Shown: positions 7,482-14,746 of the stretch, piece by piece
Numbering within the stretch: position 1 is the first letter of the stretch
Layout: the number at the start of each line of letters is the position of its first letter
DNA from: Loktanella sp. UBA3435
Lineage (GTDB): Bacteria; Pseudomonadota; Alphaproteobacteria; Rhodobacterales; Rhodobacteraceae
DNA length: 19,680 nt
NCBI GenBank assembly: GCA_002378665.1
Contig: DFSO01000035.1
Span: forward strand, 26,357-46,036
Reading direction: 5' to 3'
Position numbers and translations under genes: made by a program
The notes under the pieces: model-generated
Told to the model about the DNA's origin: nothing
The model's input: the letters and a program-made list of their open reading frames with translations, nothing else
Database searches by the model: none

Positions 7482-9242
7482 TTAGTCCTCACTCTGCGGA
7501 TCTACTTCGGCAATTAAGATAGGGAGCTGAACTTCAAATACAGCCCCTCCCCCCATCGCATTGCGCGCAGTTAATCTTCCGCCCAAGTCGTTTACGATCC
7601 CAGAAGAGATAGCAAGCCCAAGGCCCACCCCATCACCCGGTTGTTTGGTGGTATAAAACGGCTCGAATAGCTCATCGAGGTTTTCGATACCCTGACCATT
7701 GTCGCGCACCGTTAAGTTCACCGAGTCGCCAGACGTCAGCATGATTTCGATCTCTGGCTTCAGAATACCCTTGGTCGCATCCAAGGCATTGCGCAGCAAG
7801 TTGATGATAACCTGCTCTAACCGCATACGATCCCCGAAAATCATAACGGGATCATCAGGTAAAATGCTCTCAATCGTAATGTCCCGAGACTTCAACTGCG
7901 GCTCCATCATCGACAGCGCAGAGGACACCGCAGCCCTAGTATCTACAGGGGAAAACGTGTCGGCGCCTTTACGTGCATAAGACTTTAGCTGCTTGGTAAT
8001 CGCGCCCATGCGCTCGATCAGATCGTCGATCCGTTGGAACGTTGTCAGCGCCTCTTCGGGGCGTTTGCGATGCAGCAAAAGCCGCGCCCCCGCCAGATAA
8101 GTTTTCATGGCGGCCAGCGGCTGGTTCAATTCATGGCTCACAGCCGCAGACATTTCGCCCAAAGCCGCCAGTTTTGATGATTGCGCAAGCGTTTGCTCTG
8201 CAACTTCAAGGGTCTTTTCGACCTTTTGACGCTCGGCAACTTCCCGCTGCAAGCGAATGTTCAGCGCCCGAAGTTCGGCGGACTCTCGCTGAAACAGTAC
8301 GATCCGAGACGCCGCTTTGCGCGACCAAAGCCAAAACATCAGCGCCAAAAGGATTGCGAATCCCATGACTTCGAGGGCCAGCACGCCATTGACGCGCTCA
8401 CGCACTGACGAATAGGTTGTATAGCTGACCATTTTCCAACCTTGGAATGGCACGCGGGCCTCGCGACGCAAAACGGCCTCGCCTTTGAGATATGCATCCA
8501 CGGGCAATGCGGCCCAATCTTGGGTGGCTTGAAGTGCACGATCAATGGCCGACGGTGCCGACTGGATCTTGAGCGCCTCAGCCTCGTTTAAGCCACGCCA
8601 TTTTGGTTCGGTCGAGATGATGATCGTCCCAGAGCTATCGGACACAAAAACAGCATCCGACACCCCTGCCCAACCACGTTCCAACTTTTGCAGGTCCACC
8701 TCAACAGCAAGCACACCGACTGTAGCGCCAGAAACCTCAACGCGCCGCGAATAAATAAACGAAAACCCGCCCGATTGCATTTGGGCCGTAGAGAAAATCG
8801 TGGCATTACTCCGCTGGGCGTTCACGAAATAAGGTGCGCTGCCATGCTGCTCGCCAATACGGTTCCGATCCGTTGCAGCCACCGTGCGACCCTGCGCGTC
8901 GAAAAGCATCAGTGATGCCGCGCCAATTTCATCAACAAACGACAAAAGCCGTGCCGTTGTGAGCGAGTAGTTCTTGTTATCAAGTGCAGAAATTAATTGA
9001 GGATCGCGCGCCAGTAATTGCGGCACGATCGAATTGCGTTGCAATTCGCTCATCAAGTTCGCGACATAAAGCGTCAAACGGACTTCTGACCGATTGCGTG
9101 TTGTCTCTGTATAGCGCTGTGTCAGATACTGGTTACTCAGGTAAATAACGACAAACGCAAACGCGCAAACAAGCAGCACGGAAATCCTAAGAATCCATCG
9201 GCTTTGTTCACGGCGTTTAGAGCGGGCAGCAGGCTTATTCAT
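7482..9242 (-). CDS. dctB: DctB-like sensor histidine kinase
   Basis: A 586-residue membrane kinase that partners the DctD-like regulator 3 bp downstream. TM1 is at about 15-37, a periplasmic sensor of dCache/PDC type at about 40-283 (with FDAQGRTVAATDRNRIG and a second PDC-like half), and TM2 at about 286-306. A coiled-coil linker (310-357) follows. The kinase core has H-box SHELNQPLAAMKTY (His370), N-box NLLRNALDA (481-489), G1 DNGQGI, F-box LFEPFYTTK and G2 GVGLGL (538-543). All catalytic motifs are intact. This topology is that of DctB, which senses C4-dicarboxylates, but no dctPQM or dctA transporter gene is in the window, so the ligand is not confirmed. I use ATG 9242 (MNKPAARSKRRE); an in-frame GTG at 9275 has no RBS. 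The gene follows purQ after 45 bp. Confidence 0.85.
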   Translation of the reverse strand: MNKPAARSKRREQSRWILRISVLLVCAFAFVVIYLSNQYLTQRYTETTRNRSEVRLTLYVANLMSELQRNSIVPQLLARDPQLISALDNKNYSLTTARLLSFVDEIGAASLMLFDAQGRTVAATDRNRIGEQHGSAPYFVNAQRSNATIFSTAQMQSGGFSFIYSRRVEVSGATVGVLAVEVDLQKLERGWAGVSDAVFVSDSSGTIIISTEPKWRGLNEAEALKIQSAPSAIDRALQATQDWAALPVDAYLKGEAVLRREARVPFQGWKMVSYTTYSSVRERVNGVLALEVMGFAILLALMFWLWSRKAASRIVLFQRESAELRALNIRLQREVAERQKVEKTLEVAEQTLAQSSKLAALGEMSAAVSHELNQPLAAMKTYLAGARLLLHRKRPEEALTTFQRIDDLIERMGAITKQLKSYARKGADTFSPVDTRAAVSSALSMMEPQLKSRDITIESILPDDPVMIFGDRMRLEQVIINLLRNALDATKGILKPEIEIMLTSGDSVNLTVRDNGQGIENLDELFEPFYTTKQPGDGVGLGLAISSGIVNDLGGRLTARNAMGGGAVFEVQLPILIAEVDPQSED

Positions 9243-9287
9243 GGGACCAGTGTATTCGCTGCCCTTCCCCCTCACAAGCGGTGGAGA

Positions 9288-9956
9288 TCAAGCGTTGGTC
9301 AACTGACCCAGCAATCCGCCGAAAAGCGCCTGTCCGTCGGTGCCGCCATGGCCTGCGTCAACCGCACGCTCGGGGTGCGGCATCATGCCAAGAACACGGC
9401 GATTCTCGGAAAGAACACCCGCGATATCACCGAGAGAACCGTTTGGATTGGACGCGTAAGTGAACGCAATCCGGTCCTCGCCCTGCAAGGTCGCCAAAGT
9501 CTCGGCATCAGCAGTATAGTTGCCGTCATGGTGGGCCACTGGAAAGCTCACCACATCGCCCGCGTGATAGCCTTCGGTAAAGGCACTGTCAGAGGTCGCA
9601 ACCGTCAGGCCAACATCCTTGCAGATGAACTTTAGGCCCGCATTGCGCATCAAAGCCCCAGGAAGCAGTCCTGTTTCTGTCAAAACCTGAAACCCGTTGC
9701 AGACGCCCAAAGCATATCCACCGCGATTCACGTGGGCAACAACCGCCTGACAAATGGGAGACTGTGCTGCAATCGCGCCGCAGCGCAGGTAATCGCCAAA
9801 CGAGAAACCACCCGGCACAGCTATGAGGTCAAGCCCATCAGGCAAGGCTGCATCTTTGTGCCAAACCATCTGCACGTCAGCACCCGCAGCCTTCAGCGCC
9901 ACAGCCATATCACGGTCGCAGTTGGACCCAGGGAAAACAACAACAGCGGCGCGCAT
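9288..9956 (-). CDS. purQ: Phosphoribosylformylglycinamidine synthase, glutaminase subunit PurQ
   Basis: A 222-residue class I glutamine amidotransferase. It hydrolyses glutamine and passes ammonia to PurL for conversion of FGAR to FGAM, the fourth step of purine synthesis. The start [16 protein letters not shown] is typical of the family. The nucleophile is Cys86 in GVCNGFQ, and His194/Glu196 in PHPERA complete the triad. The oxyanion-side [11 protein letters not shown] is present. The length is usual for the stand-alone PurQ that works with small PurL and PurS. The ATG abuts the purS stop (TAA then ATG with no gap), so the two are probably translated together. purL is not in the window. Confidence 0.97.
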   Translation of the reverse strand: MRAAVVVFPGSNCDRDMAVALKAAGADVQMVWHKDAALPDGLDLIAVPGGFSFGDYLRCGAIAAQSPICQAVVAHVNRGGYALGVCNGFQVLTETGLLPGALMRNAGLKFICKDVGLTVATSDSAFTEGYHAGDVVSFPVAHHDGNYTADAETLATLQGEDRIAFTYASNPNGSLGDIAGVLSENRRVLGMMPHPERAVDAGHGGTDGQALFGGLLGQLTNA

Positions 9957-10187
9957 TTACAGCACCTCGATCTTATAGCTTTCGATCACAACGTTCGCGA
10001 GAAGTTTGTCACACATCTGCGCGATCGTCGCCTCGGTCGTGCCATCAGCCAGATCAAGCTCGATCACTTTGCCCTGACGAACCGCCTCAACACCGCTAAA
10101 GCCCAAAGAGCCAAGCGCGTGCTGAATAGCCGCTCCTTGTGGATCCAAAACACCGTTTTTCAACATTACATGAACGCGGGCTTTCAT
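9957..10187 (-). CDS. purS: Phosphoribosylformylglycinamidine synthase subunit PurS
   Basis: A 76-residue protein, MKARVHVMLKNGVLDPQGAA, with the PurS signature of a beta strand, 'KxGVLDPQG', a helix (IQHALGSLGF) and the strand VRQGKVIEL. PurS dimers bridge PurL and PurQ and are needed for ammonia transfer in organisms with small PurL. An AAGGA lies about 9 nt before the ATG. The gene is 14 bp downstream of purC and directly adjoins purQ, so purC-purS-purQ is one transcription unit. Confidence 0.96.
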   Translation of the reverse strand: MKARVHVMLKNGVLDPQGAAIQHALGSLGFSGVEAVRQGKVIELDLADGTTEATIAQMCDKLLANVVIESYKIEVL

Positions 10188-10201
10188 CGTCTTGATATCC
10201 T

Positions 10202-10966
10202 TTAGTTAATCAGAGTGGGCTTAGTCGGTGTGTGGGTGACATTTGTGGGCAGAACCCCCAAACGACGGGCCACTTCGGTATAGGCATCCGCAAGATCGCC
10301 AAGGTCGCGGCGGAACACGTCTTTATCAAGCTTGCGGCCTGTCTCAATATCCCAAAGGCGGCAGCTATCTGGGCTGATTTCATCGGCAAGCAAAAGCCGC
10401 GCGAAATCGCCATCATAAATCCGGCCAACTTCGATCTTAAAGTCGATCAGCTTGATACCAACGCCATACATAACGCCTGACATCCAGTCATTCACGCGCA
10501 GCGCAAGGCTCACGATATCGTCCATGTCCTGCTGAGAAGCCCAGCCGAATGCGATGATGTATTCTTCGGGAACCAGCGGGTCACCAAGCTTGTCGTCCTT
10601 GTAAGAGAACTCGACAATAGGACGTGGCAGCGGTGTGCCCTCTTCCATGCCCAACCGTTTCGCCATCGATCCTGCGGCAAAGTTACGCACAATCACTTCA
10701 AGCGGAATAATTTCAACCTGACGGATCAATTGCTCGCGCATGTTGATGCGCTTGATGAAATGCGTGGGAATCCCAATAGACTGCAAGCCGGTCATGAAAT
10801 ACTCGGACAGGCGGTTATTCAACACGCCCTTGCCCTCGATCACGGCCTTCTTCTCAGCATTAAATGCAGTCGCATCGTCCTTAAAATACTGGACCAAAGT
10901 GCCCGGCTCGGGGCCTTCGTACAGGATTTTCGCTTTGCCTTCGTATACCAACTTGCGGCGTGCCAT
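10202..10966 (-). CDS. purC: Phosphoribosylaminoimidazole-succinocarboxamide synthase (SAICAR synthetase)
   Basis: A 254-residue ATP-dependent ligase that joins aspartate to CAIR to give SAICAR. The N-terminal [18 protein letters not shown] carries the nucleotide-loop motif. Family motifs [26 protein letters not shown] and [13 protein letters not shown] follow, and the length is normal. I use ATG 10966, behind GAGGTG; a GTG two codons earlier overlaps that RBS. It is the first gene of purC-purS-purQ. Its leader, shared with the divergent zeta subunit gene, holds several short GC-rich inverted repeats. Confidence 0.97.
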   Translation of the reverse strand: MARRKLVYEGKAKILYEGPEPGTLVQYFKDDATAFNAEKKAVIEGKGVLNNRLSEYFMTGLQSIGIPTHFIKRINMREQLIRQVEIIPLEVIVRNFAAGSMAKRLGMEEGTPLPRPIVEFSYKDDKLGDPLVPEEYIIAFGWASQQDMDDIVSLALRVNDWMSGVMYGVGIKLIDFKIEVGRIYDGDFARLLLADEISPDSCRLWDIETGRKLDKDVFRRDLGDLADAYTEVARRLGVLPTNVTHTPTKPTLIN

Positions 10967-10980
10967 GATCACCTCGCTAC

Positions 10981-11017
10981 TGCGCAGGCCCCACCCTTGG
11001 GGCGCGTCTTATGCGCC
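10981..11017 (-). promoter_or_regulatory. Hairpin-rich leader before purC
   Basis: On the minus strand this stretch can form GGCGC-loop-GCGCC (11013-11017 with 11001-11005) and CCCCA-loop-TGGGG (11002-10998 with 10993-10989). Alternatively, GCGCA (about 11016-11012) can pair with TGCGC near 10986-10981 around the second hairpin. The two states compete for the same bases. It lies directly before the RBS of purC. No T run follows, so it is not an ordinary terminator. I do not recognise a known riboswitch. Confidence 0.35.
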
Positions 11018-11035
11018 TCTTACGACAACCACCCC

Positions 11036-11077
11036 TTGCGAGCAAGCCAAAGGACAGCCATATCTAAGGTATATCTA
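11036..11077 (+). promoter_or_regulatory. Weak candidate promoter for the zeta subunit gene
   Basis: TTGCGA (11036-11041) as -35 and TATCTA (11061-11066) as -10, spaced 19 bp, or a second TATCTA at 11072-11077. The match is moderate. It is the best I find in the 135 bp between purC and the plus-strand gene. Confidence 0.28.
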
Positions 11078-11101
11078 TGCAAATGCTTGAGGGACTACAA
11101 A

Positions 11102-11416
11102 ATGACCACCTTTGACAACCGCGAAAACGCCTTTGAAAACAAATTCGCCCATGACGCAGAAATGCAGTTCAAGGCAGAAGCCCGTGGCAACAAGCTGTTG
11201 GGCCTCTGGGCGGCTGAACTGATGGGCAAATCTGGCGATGATGCCGCTGCCTATGCTGCCGAAGTCGTGAAATCCGATTTTGAAGAAGCTGGCCACGAAG
11301 ATGTCTACCGCAAGGTTTCTGGCGATTTGGATGGCAAAGCTGACGAGGCGACAATCCGCGCCAAGATGGCAAGCTGTTTGGCCGAAGCCAAAAGCCAGTT
11401 GATGGGCGAAATCTAA
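11102..11416 (+). CDS. F1F0-ATPase inhibitor zeta subunit (DUF1476)
   Basis: A 104-residue, highly helical and acidic protein (MTTFDNRENAFENKFAHDAE, then LLGLWAAELMG, YAAEVVKSDFEEAGHEDVYR). This is the DUF1476 family, whose Paracoccus denitrificans member is the zeta subunit that blocks ATP hydrolysis by F1. The N-terminal inhibitory region FDNRENAFENKFAHD is conserved here. GAGGGA lies about 7 nt before the ATG. A reading frame continues far upstream without a stop, but only this ATG has an RBS and family start. It is monocistronic, divergent from purC, with its own terminator. Confidence 0.93.
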   Translation: MTTFDNRENAFENKFAHDAEMQFKAEARGNKLLGLWAAELMGKSGDDAAAYAAEVVKSDFEEAGHEDVYRKVSGDLDGKADEATIRAKMASCLAEAKSQLMGEI

Positions 11417-11437
11417 GCCACCCGCCTAACTGACGAG

Positions 11438-11465
11438 AAAGGCGTGCCGATTGGCACGCCTTTTT
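11438..11465 (+). terminator. Rho-independent terminator of the zeta subunit gene
   Basis: A stem of 8 GC-rich pairs (GGCGTGCC/GGCACGCC, 11441-11448 and 11453-11460) with loop GATT, flanked by AAA and followed by TTTTT. It lies about 20 bp after the stop. Confidence 0.92.
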
Positions 11466-11546
11466 GCATTATGAAATTGTTTCAATTGCGGCCCTTCACG
11501 GCCCATGCGAAAAGCGGCTAACATCCATTTTCAAGGACGCCCCCCC

Positions 11547-12566
11547 ATGACCAATGCTTTGCGCACACTCCTCGACACCCGCGACTGGCTTCTGGCCGAT
11601 GGCGCGACAGGGACCAACCTGTTCAATATGGGCCTTGAGGCTGGTGAAGCACCAGAGATGTGGAATGTGCAGCAGCCTGAAAACATTACCAAACTTTATC
11701 AAAGTGCGGTTGATGCGGGCTCTGATATATTCCTGACCAACACATTCGGCGGCAACGCGTCCCGACTGAAACTGCATAACGCAGTGGATCAAGTGCACGA
11801 GCTGAACCGCATCGGCGCCTCTATCGGTCGCGATGTGGCCGACGCCGCTGGCCGCCCTGTGATTGTGGCTGGTTCCGTAGGCCCGACAGGTGAAATCATG
11901 TCCCCTATGGGCACCCTCACCCACGAAATCGCGGTCGAGATGTTCCATGAGCAAGCCGAAGGCCTGAAAGCTGGCGGCGTTGATGTGCTTTGGGTCGAGA
12001 CAATCTCTGCCCCAGAAGAATTCGCAGCCGCCGCCGAGGCCTTTGCACTCGCGGGCATGGACTGGTGTGGCACGATGAGCTTTGACACCGCAGGCCGCAC
12101 CATGATGGGTCTGACGTCCAAAGACATGGCCAAAATGGTTGCCAAGCTTGCGCACCAGCCAATTGGTTACGGTGCCAACTGCGGCGTGGGCGCGTCTGAC
12201 CTGTTGCGCACGATCCTCGCAATGTCAGAAGTCGACGATAAATCTGTTTTGATTTCAAAGGGTAACGCGGGCATTCCGAAATACCACGACGGGCACATCC
12301 ATTATGATGGCACGCCTGAATTGATGGCGAAATACGCCGTGCTGGCCCGTCATGCAGGTGCGAAAATCATCGGCGGTTGCTGTGGCACGATGCCAGAGCA
12401 CCTTGTCGCGATGCGCGCCGCTTTGGAAGCATCCGAGGCAGGCCCACGCCCGTCTCTGGAGCAAATCGCCGAGGAAATGGGTGGGTTTTCATCTGAATCC
12501 GACGGCACAGATGGTGCAGGTCCAGCGGCATCACCCCGTCGTGGCCGCCGCGCACCGCGGACTTAA
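11547..12566 (+). CDS. bmt: Homocysteine S-methyltransferase, BHMT/MetH type, stand-alone (part of split methionine synthase)
   Basis: A 339-residue TIM-barrel enzyme that transfers a methyl group to homocysteine. The N-terminal LLADGATGTNL and the zinc thiolates Cys212 (GANCGVG) and Cys278/Cys279 (GGCCGT) are all present. Proteins like this are often labelled betaine-homocysteine methyltransferase. In roseobacters the better reading is the homocysteine domain of a split, B12-dependent MetH, since the corrinoid protein is two genes away; this is inference. ATG 11547 has AAGGA 9 nt upstream; an earlier in-frame ATG at 11505 has no RBS. The tail (from about 310) is acidic and then Arg-rich (SPRRGRRAPRT), probably disordered. 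The stop shares a TTAA with the convergent radical SAM gene. Confidence 0.88.
   Translation: MTNALRTLLDTRDWLLADGATGTNLFNMGLEAGEAPEMWNVQQPENITKLYQSAVDAGSDIFLTNTFGGNASRLKLHNAVDQVHELNRIGASIGRDVADAAGRPVIVAGSVGPTGEIMSPMGTLTHEIAVEMFHEQAEGLKAGGVDVLWVETISAPEEFAAAAEAFALAGMDWCGTMSFDTAGRTMMGLTSKDMAKMVAKLAHQPIGYGANCGVGASDLLRTILAMSEVDDKSVLISKGNAGIPKYHDGHIHYDGTPELMAKYAVLARHAGAKIIGGCCGTMPEHLVAMRAALEASEAGPRPSLEQIAEEMGGFSSESDGTDGAGPAASPRRGRRAPRT
12563..12566. other. Shared TTAA: stop codons of two convergent genes
   Basis: The palindrome TTAA is read as TAA on each strand, ending the homocysteine methyltransferase (+) and the radical SAM gene (-). There is no terminator between them. Two more pairs in the window do the same. 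Confidence 0.9.
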
Positions 12567-13645
12567 AACAAACTTAACTGGTCGCCCGCTTGTGGCGGCA
12601 CCTTGAACAGATCGGACCGCAACGCTGGCAGCTTGCGGTCCAATTCTAACCGCCGCGTCGCAAGCTGGAACCGCTGCCGCATCAAATCCGCCCATTTTCC
12701 TTGGCCCGTCATCCGCGTCCCGAAAGCGGGGTCGTAATCCTGCCCGCCGTGCAATTCGCGCACCCGCGCCATGACCCGTGCAGCACGATCTGGAAACGCC
12801 TCGGTCAACCAATCCTGAAACAAAACCGACACCTCACGCGGCAGGCGCAAAACAATCGACGACGCCGCAACAGCCCCCGCCTCTTTCGCCGCTGCGAGAA
12901 TCGCCTCCAACTCATGATCGGTCAACGCAGGCACCACAGGCGACACCATCACCCGTACGGGTATACTAGCGTCAGTCAGCCTTCGAATGGTCAACAAACG
13001 ACGCGCAGGCAGCGGCACACGCGGCTCCATCGCCCGCGATGTCTTGTTATCCAGCGTCGTGATCGACATGCCAACACGGACAAGCCCCTTGGCGGCCATC
13101 GGTCCCAGGATATCCATGTCTCGTTCAATCATCGCCCCCTTGGTGATAATCGCTACAGGATGATTAAACCGCGCCAGCACCTCCAGAATACCACGCATGA
13201 TTTGATGTTCTTTTTCAATCGGTTGGTAGGGATCGGTATTCGATCCAATCGCAATCATCGCAGGGACATAGCGCGGATTGCGTAACTCCTTTTCAAGAAT
13301 CGCAGGCGCATCAGGCCGCGCAATCAACTTGGTCTCAAAATCCAAACCGGGCGACATGCCCAAATACGCATGGCTTGGCCGCGCATAACAATAGATGCAG
13401 CCATGCTCGCAGCCACGATAAGGATTAATCGTGCGATCAAACGACAAATCTGGCGATGAATTCTTGCTAATCACACGGCGCGGCACCTCGATACTGACCT
13501 TCGTGCGCAAGACCGGCAATTCCGCATCCCTCGCCCAACCATCATCAACCGATTCCGTGGTCATTTGATCAAAGCGAACAGCAGGGTTCGTGGTCGCTCC
13601 GCGCCCATTAATTCGTAGTTGAGACTGATCAATTAACTGCGACAT
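12563..13645 (-). CDS. PA0069-family radical SAM protein (SPL-like)
   Basis: About 360 residues with the radical SAM cluster motif CxxxCxxC at Cys79, Cys83 and Cys86 (CEHGCIYCYARP), preceded by SFDRTINPYRG. These, with IGSNTDPYQPIEKEH and ITKGAMIERD, are features of the PA0069 subgroup that resembles spore photoproduct lyase. The C-terminal QAGDQLSLF is also common there. The substrate is not known; a DNA-repair role is only suggested by similarity. Three ATGs compete (13705-frame extension, 13663, 13645). None has a strong RBS, and I prefer 13645 (MSQLIDQSQLRINGRG). It stands between the two halves of the split methionine synthase but on the opposite strand, so a link is not shown. Confidence 0.85.
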   Translation of the reverse strand: MSQLIDQSQLRINGRGATTNPAVRFDQMTTESVDDGWARDAELPVLRTKVSIEVPRRVISKNSSPDLSFDRTINPYRGCEHGCIYCYARPSHAYLGMSPGLDFETKLIARPDAPAILEKELRNPRYVPAMIAIGSNTDPYQPIEKEHQIMRGILEVLARFNHPVAIITKGAMIERDMDILGPMAAKGLVRVGMSITTLDNKTSRAMEPRVPLPARRLLTIRRLTDASIPVRVMVSPVVPALTDHELEAILAAAKEAGAVAASSIVLRLPREVSVLFQDWLTEAFPDRAARVMARVRELHGGQDYDPAFGTRMTGQGKWADLMRQRFQLATRRLELDRKLPALRSDLFKVPPQAGDQLSLF

Positions 13646-13795
13646 GCCGCCATACTGGAACATAACAAGAACAGTCGCAAGCCTTGGTCGGTGACGCGAG
13701 AACAAATGTCGCGAATAGTTGTGTCTCGTATTCCTTTCCAGCGCATTACAGAGTTAAATAAACGCGTAACGCTAAACGCCTTGGAGGTTTCCCTA

Positions 13796-14497
13796 ATGTC
13801 CGACGACGAAGATATCATCCTCTCCGAACTCAATGACGAAGATCTCGTCTCGCAGATGTTCGACGACCTTTACGACGGTATGAGAGAAGAAATCGAAGAG
13901 GGTGTAAACATCCTGATCGAACGCAAATGGGCACCTTACGACGTTCTGACCAAGGCGCTTGTGGGCGGTATGACCATCGTTGGCGCCGACTTCCGCGACG
14001 GTATCTTGTTTGTGCCAGAGGTTCTTTTGGCCGCAAACGCGATGAAGGGTGGCATGGCCATCCTCAAGCCACTGCTCGCTGAAACTGGCGCACCGCGCGT
14101 CGGCAAGATGGTTATCGGCACCGTTAAAGGCGACATTCACGACATCGGTAAGAACCTTGTTGGCATGATGATGGAAGGCGCTGGTTTTGAGGTCGTTGAC
14201 CTTGGCATCAACAACTCCGTCGAGAAATACCTTGATGCGATTGCAACCGAAGGCCCTGATATCCTTGGCATGTCCGCCCTTCTGACCACCACAATGCCTT
14301 ACATGAAGGTCGTGATTGATACGCTGGTCGAAAAAGGTATGCGCGAAGATTACATCGTTCTGGTAGGTGGTGCGCCGCTGAACGAAGAATTCGGCAAGGC
14401 CATTGGTGCAGACGCATACTGCCGTGACGCGGCTGTGGCCGTCGAAACGGCTAAGACCTTTATGGCACGCAAGCATAACCAAGCCGCTTCTGCTTAA
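13796..14497 (+). CDS. Corrinoid (B12)-binding methyltransferase protein, MetH B12-domain type
   Basis: A 233-residue cobalamin carrier. An acidic N-terminal helical cap (about 1-95, with FVPEVLLAANAMKGG) is followed by a Rossmann B12 domain. That domain has the lower-ligand motif DxHxxG (GDIHDIGKN, His115), the SxL stretch GMSALLTT and VGGAP. It should shuttle a methyl group between a methyl donor enzyme and the homocysteine methyltransferase encoded upstream, thus acting as the central module of a split MetH. No methyltetrahydrofolate-binding module is in the window. A strong GGAGG lies before ATG 13796; a longer frame upstream has no such signal. A strong terminator follows the stop. Confidence 0.92.
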   Translation: MSDDEDIILSELNDEDLVSQMFDDLYDGMREEIEEGVNILIERKWAPYDVLTKALVGGMTIVGADFRDGILFVPEVLLAANAMKGGMAILKPLLAETGAPRVGKMVIGTVKGDIHDIGKNLVGMMMEGAGFEVVDLGINNSVEKYLDAIATEGPDILGMSALLTTTMPYMKVVIDTLVEKGMREDYIVLVGGAPLNEEFGKAIGADAYCRDAAVAVETAKTFMARKHNQAASA

Positions 14498-14515
14498 ACG
14501 ACCCAAATTAAAACA

Positions 14516-14546
14516 AAGGCCTCGCAGTAACTCTGCGGGGCCTTTT
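14516..14546 (+). terminator. Rho-independent terminator after the corrinoid protein gene
   Basis: A 12-pair stem (14516-14527 with 14533-14544, one T-G wobble) with loop TAACT, followed by TTTTCTTTT. It stands 19 bp after the stop and only about 25 bp before the regulatory hairpin of the next gene. Confidence 0.9.
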
Positions 14547-14568
14547 CTTTTGGCGGCATCCATCCCAT

Positions 14569-14593
14569 CGTGGGTGAAAGGAGATCACCCATG
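14569..14593 (+). promoter_or_regulatory. Hairpin that presents the Shine-Dalgarno in its loop and pairs the start codon
   Basis: CGTGGGTGA (14569-14577) pairs with TCACCCATG (14585-14593) over nine positions, one of them a G-T wobble. The 7-nt loop is AAGGAGA, which is the Shine-Dalgarno itself, and the 3' arm ends in the ATG of the 51-residue gene. A weaker alternative, CCCA-TCG-TGGG (14564-14574), would break this stem and free the start. Translational control of the 51-residue gene and the coupled DUF1638 gene is inferred from this layout. Confidence 0.6.
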
Positions 14594-14746
14594 CCCCTCT
14601 CGCGACTGATGTATATCCTTGCCGCCGTCATCGGTGCCGCAGCCTTGACCGTCTGGGCCATGATGGGCACGGACCTTGCCAATCCGCGCTGGATTGCCGT
14701 CGGCCTTGGCGTCGCGTTTCTGGTGCGCATGGTGGCAAGTAAATGA
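14591..14746 (+). CDS. Small membrane protein, 51 residues, two helices
   Basis: ATG at 14591 with AAGGAG 7 nt upstream. The protein MPLSRLMYILAAVIGAAALT continues through VWAMMGTDLANPRWIAVGLG and ends FLVRMVASK. It has two hydrophobic stretches (about 5-25 and 34-47) joined by a short polar turn, so it is probably a helical hairpin in the inner membrane. I do not recognise a family. Reality is supported by the RBS, the in-frame length, and the ATGA overlap of its TGA (14744-14746) with the ATG of the DUF1638 gene, a typical sign of translational coupling. Function is unknown; its position suggests that it works with, or controls the translation of, DUF1638. Confidence 0.78.
   Translation: MPLSRLMYILAAVIGAAALTVWAMMGTDLANPRWIAVGLGVAFLVRMVASK

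Noticed and set aside
10730..11101. Upstream extension of the ATPase zeta subunit frame across the purC start
   Set aside because: It overlaps the purC coding region on the other strand. The true ATG at 11102 has a good RBS and the family's own start.
12567..13795. Cobalamin riboswitch near the split methionine synthase genes
   Set aside because: I looked before 11547 and 13796 for a B12-box-like sequence and long structured leader and found neither; the available leaders are short.
13793..14563. 256-residue minus-strand frame opposite the corrinoid protein gene
   Set aside because: His/Asp-rich shadow of a well-identified plus-strand gene; no RBS and it runs through the terminator.
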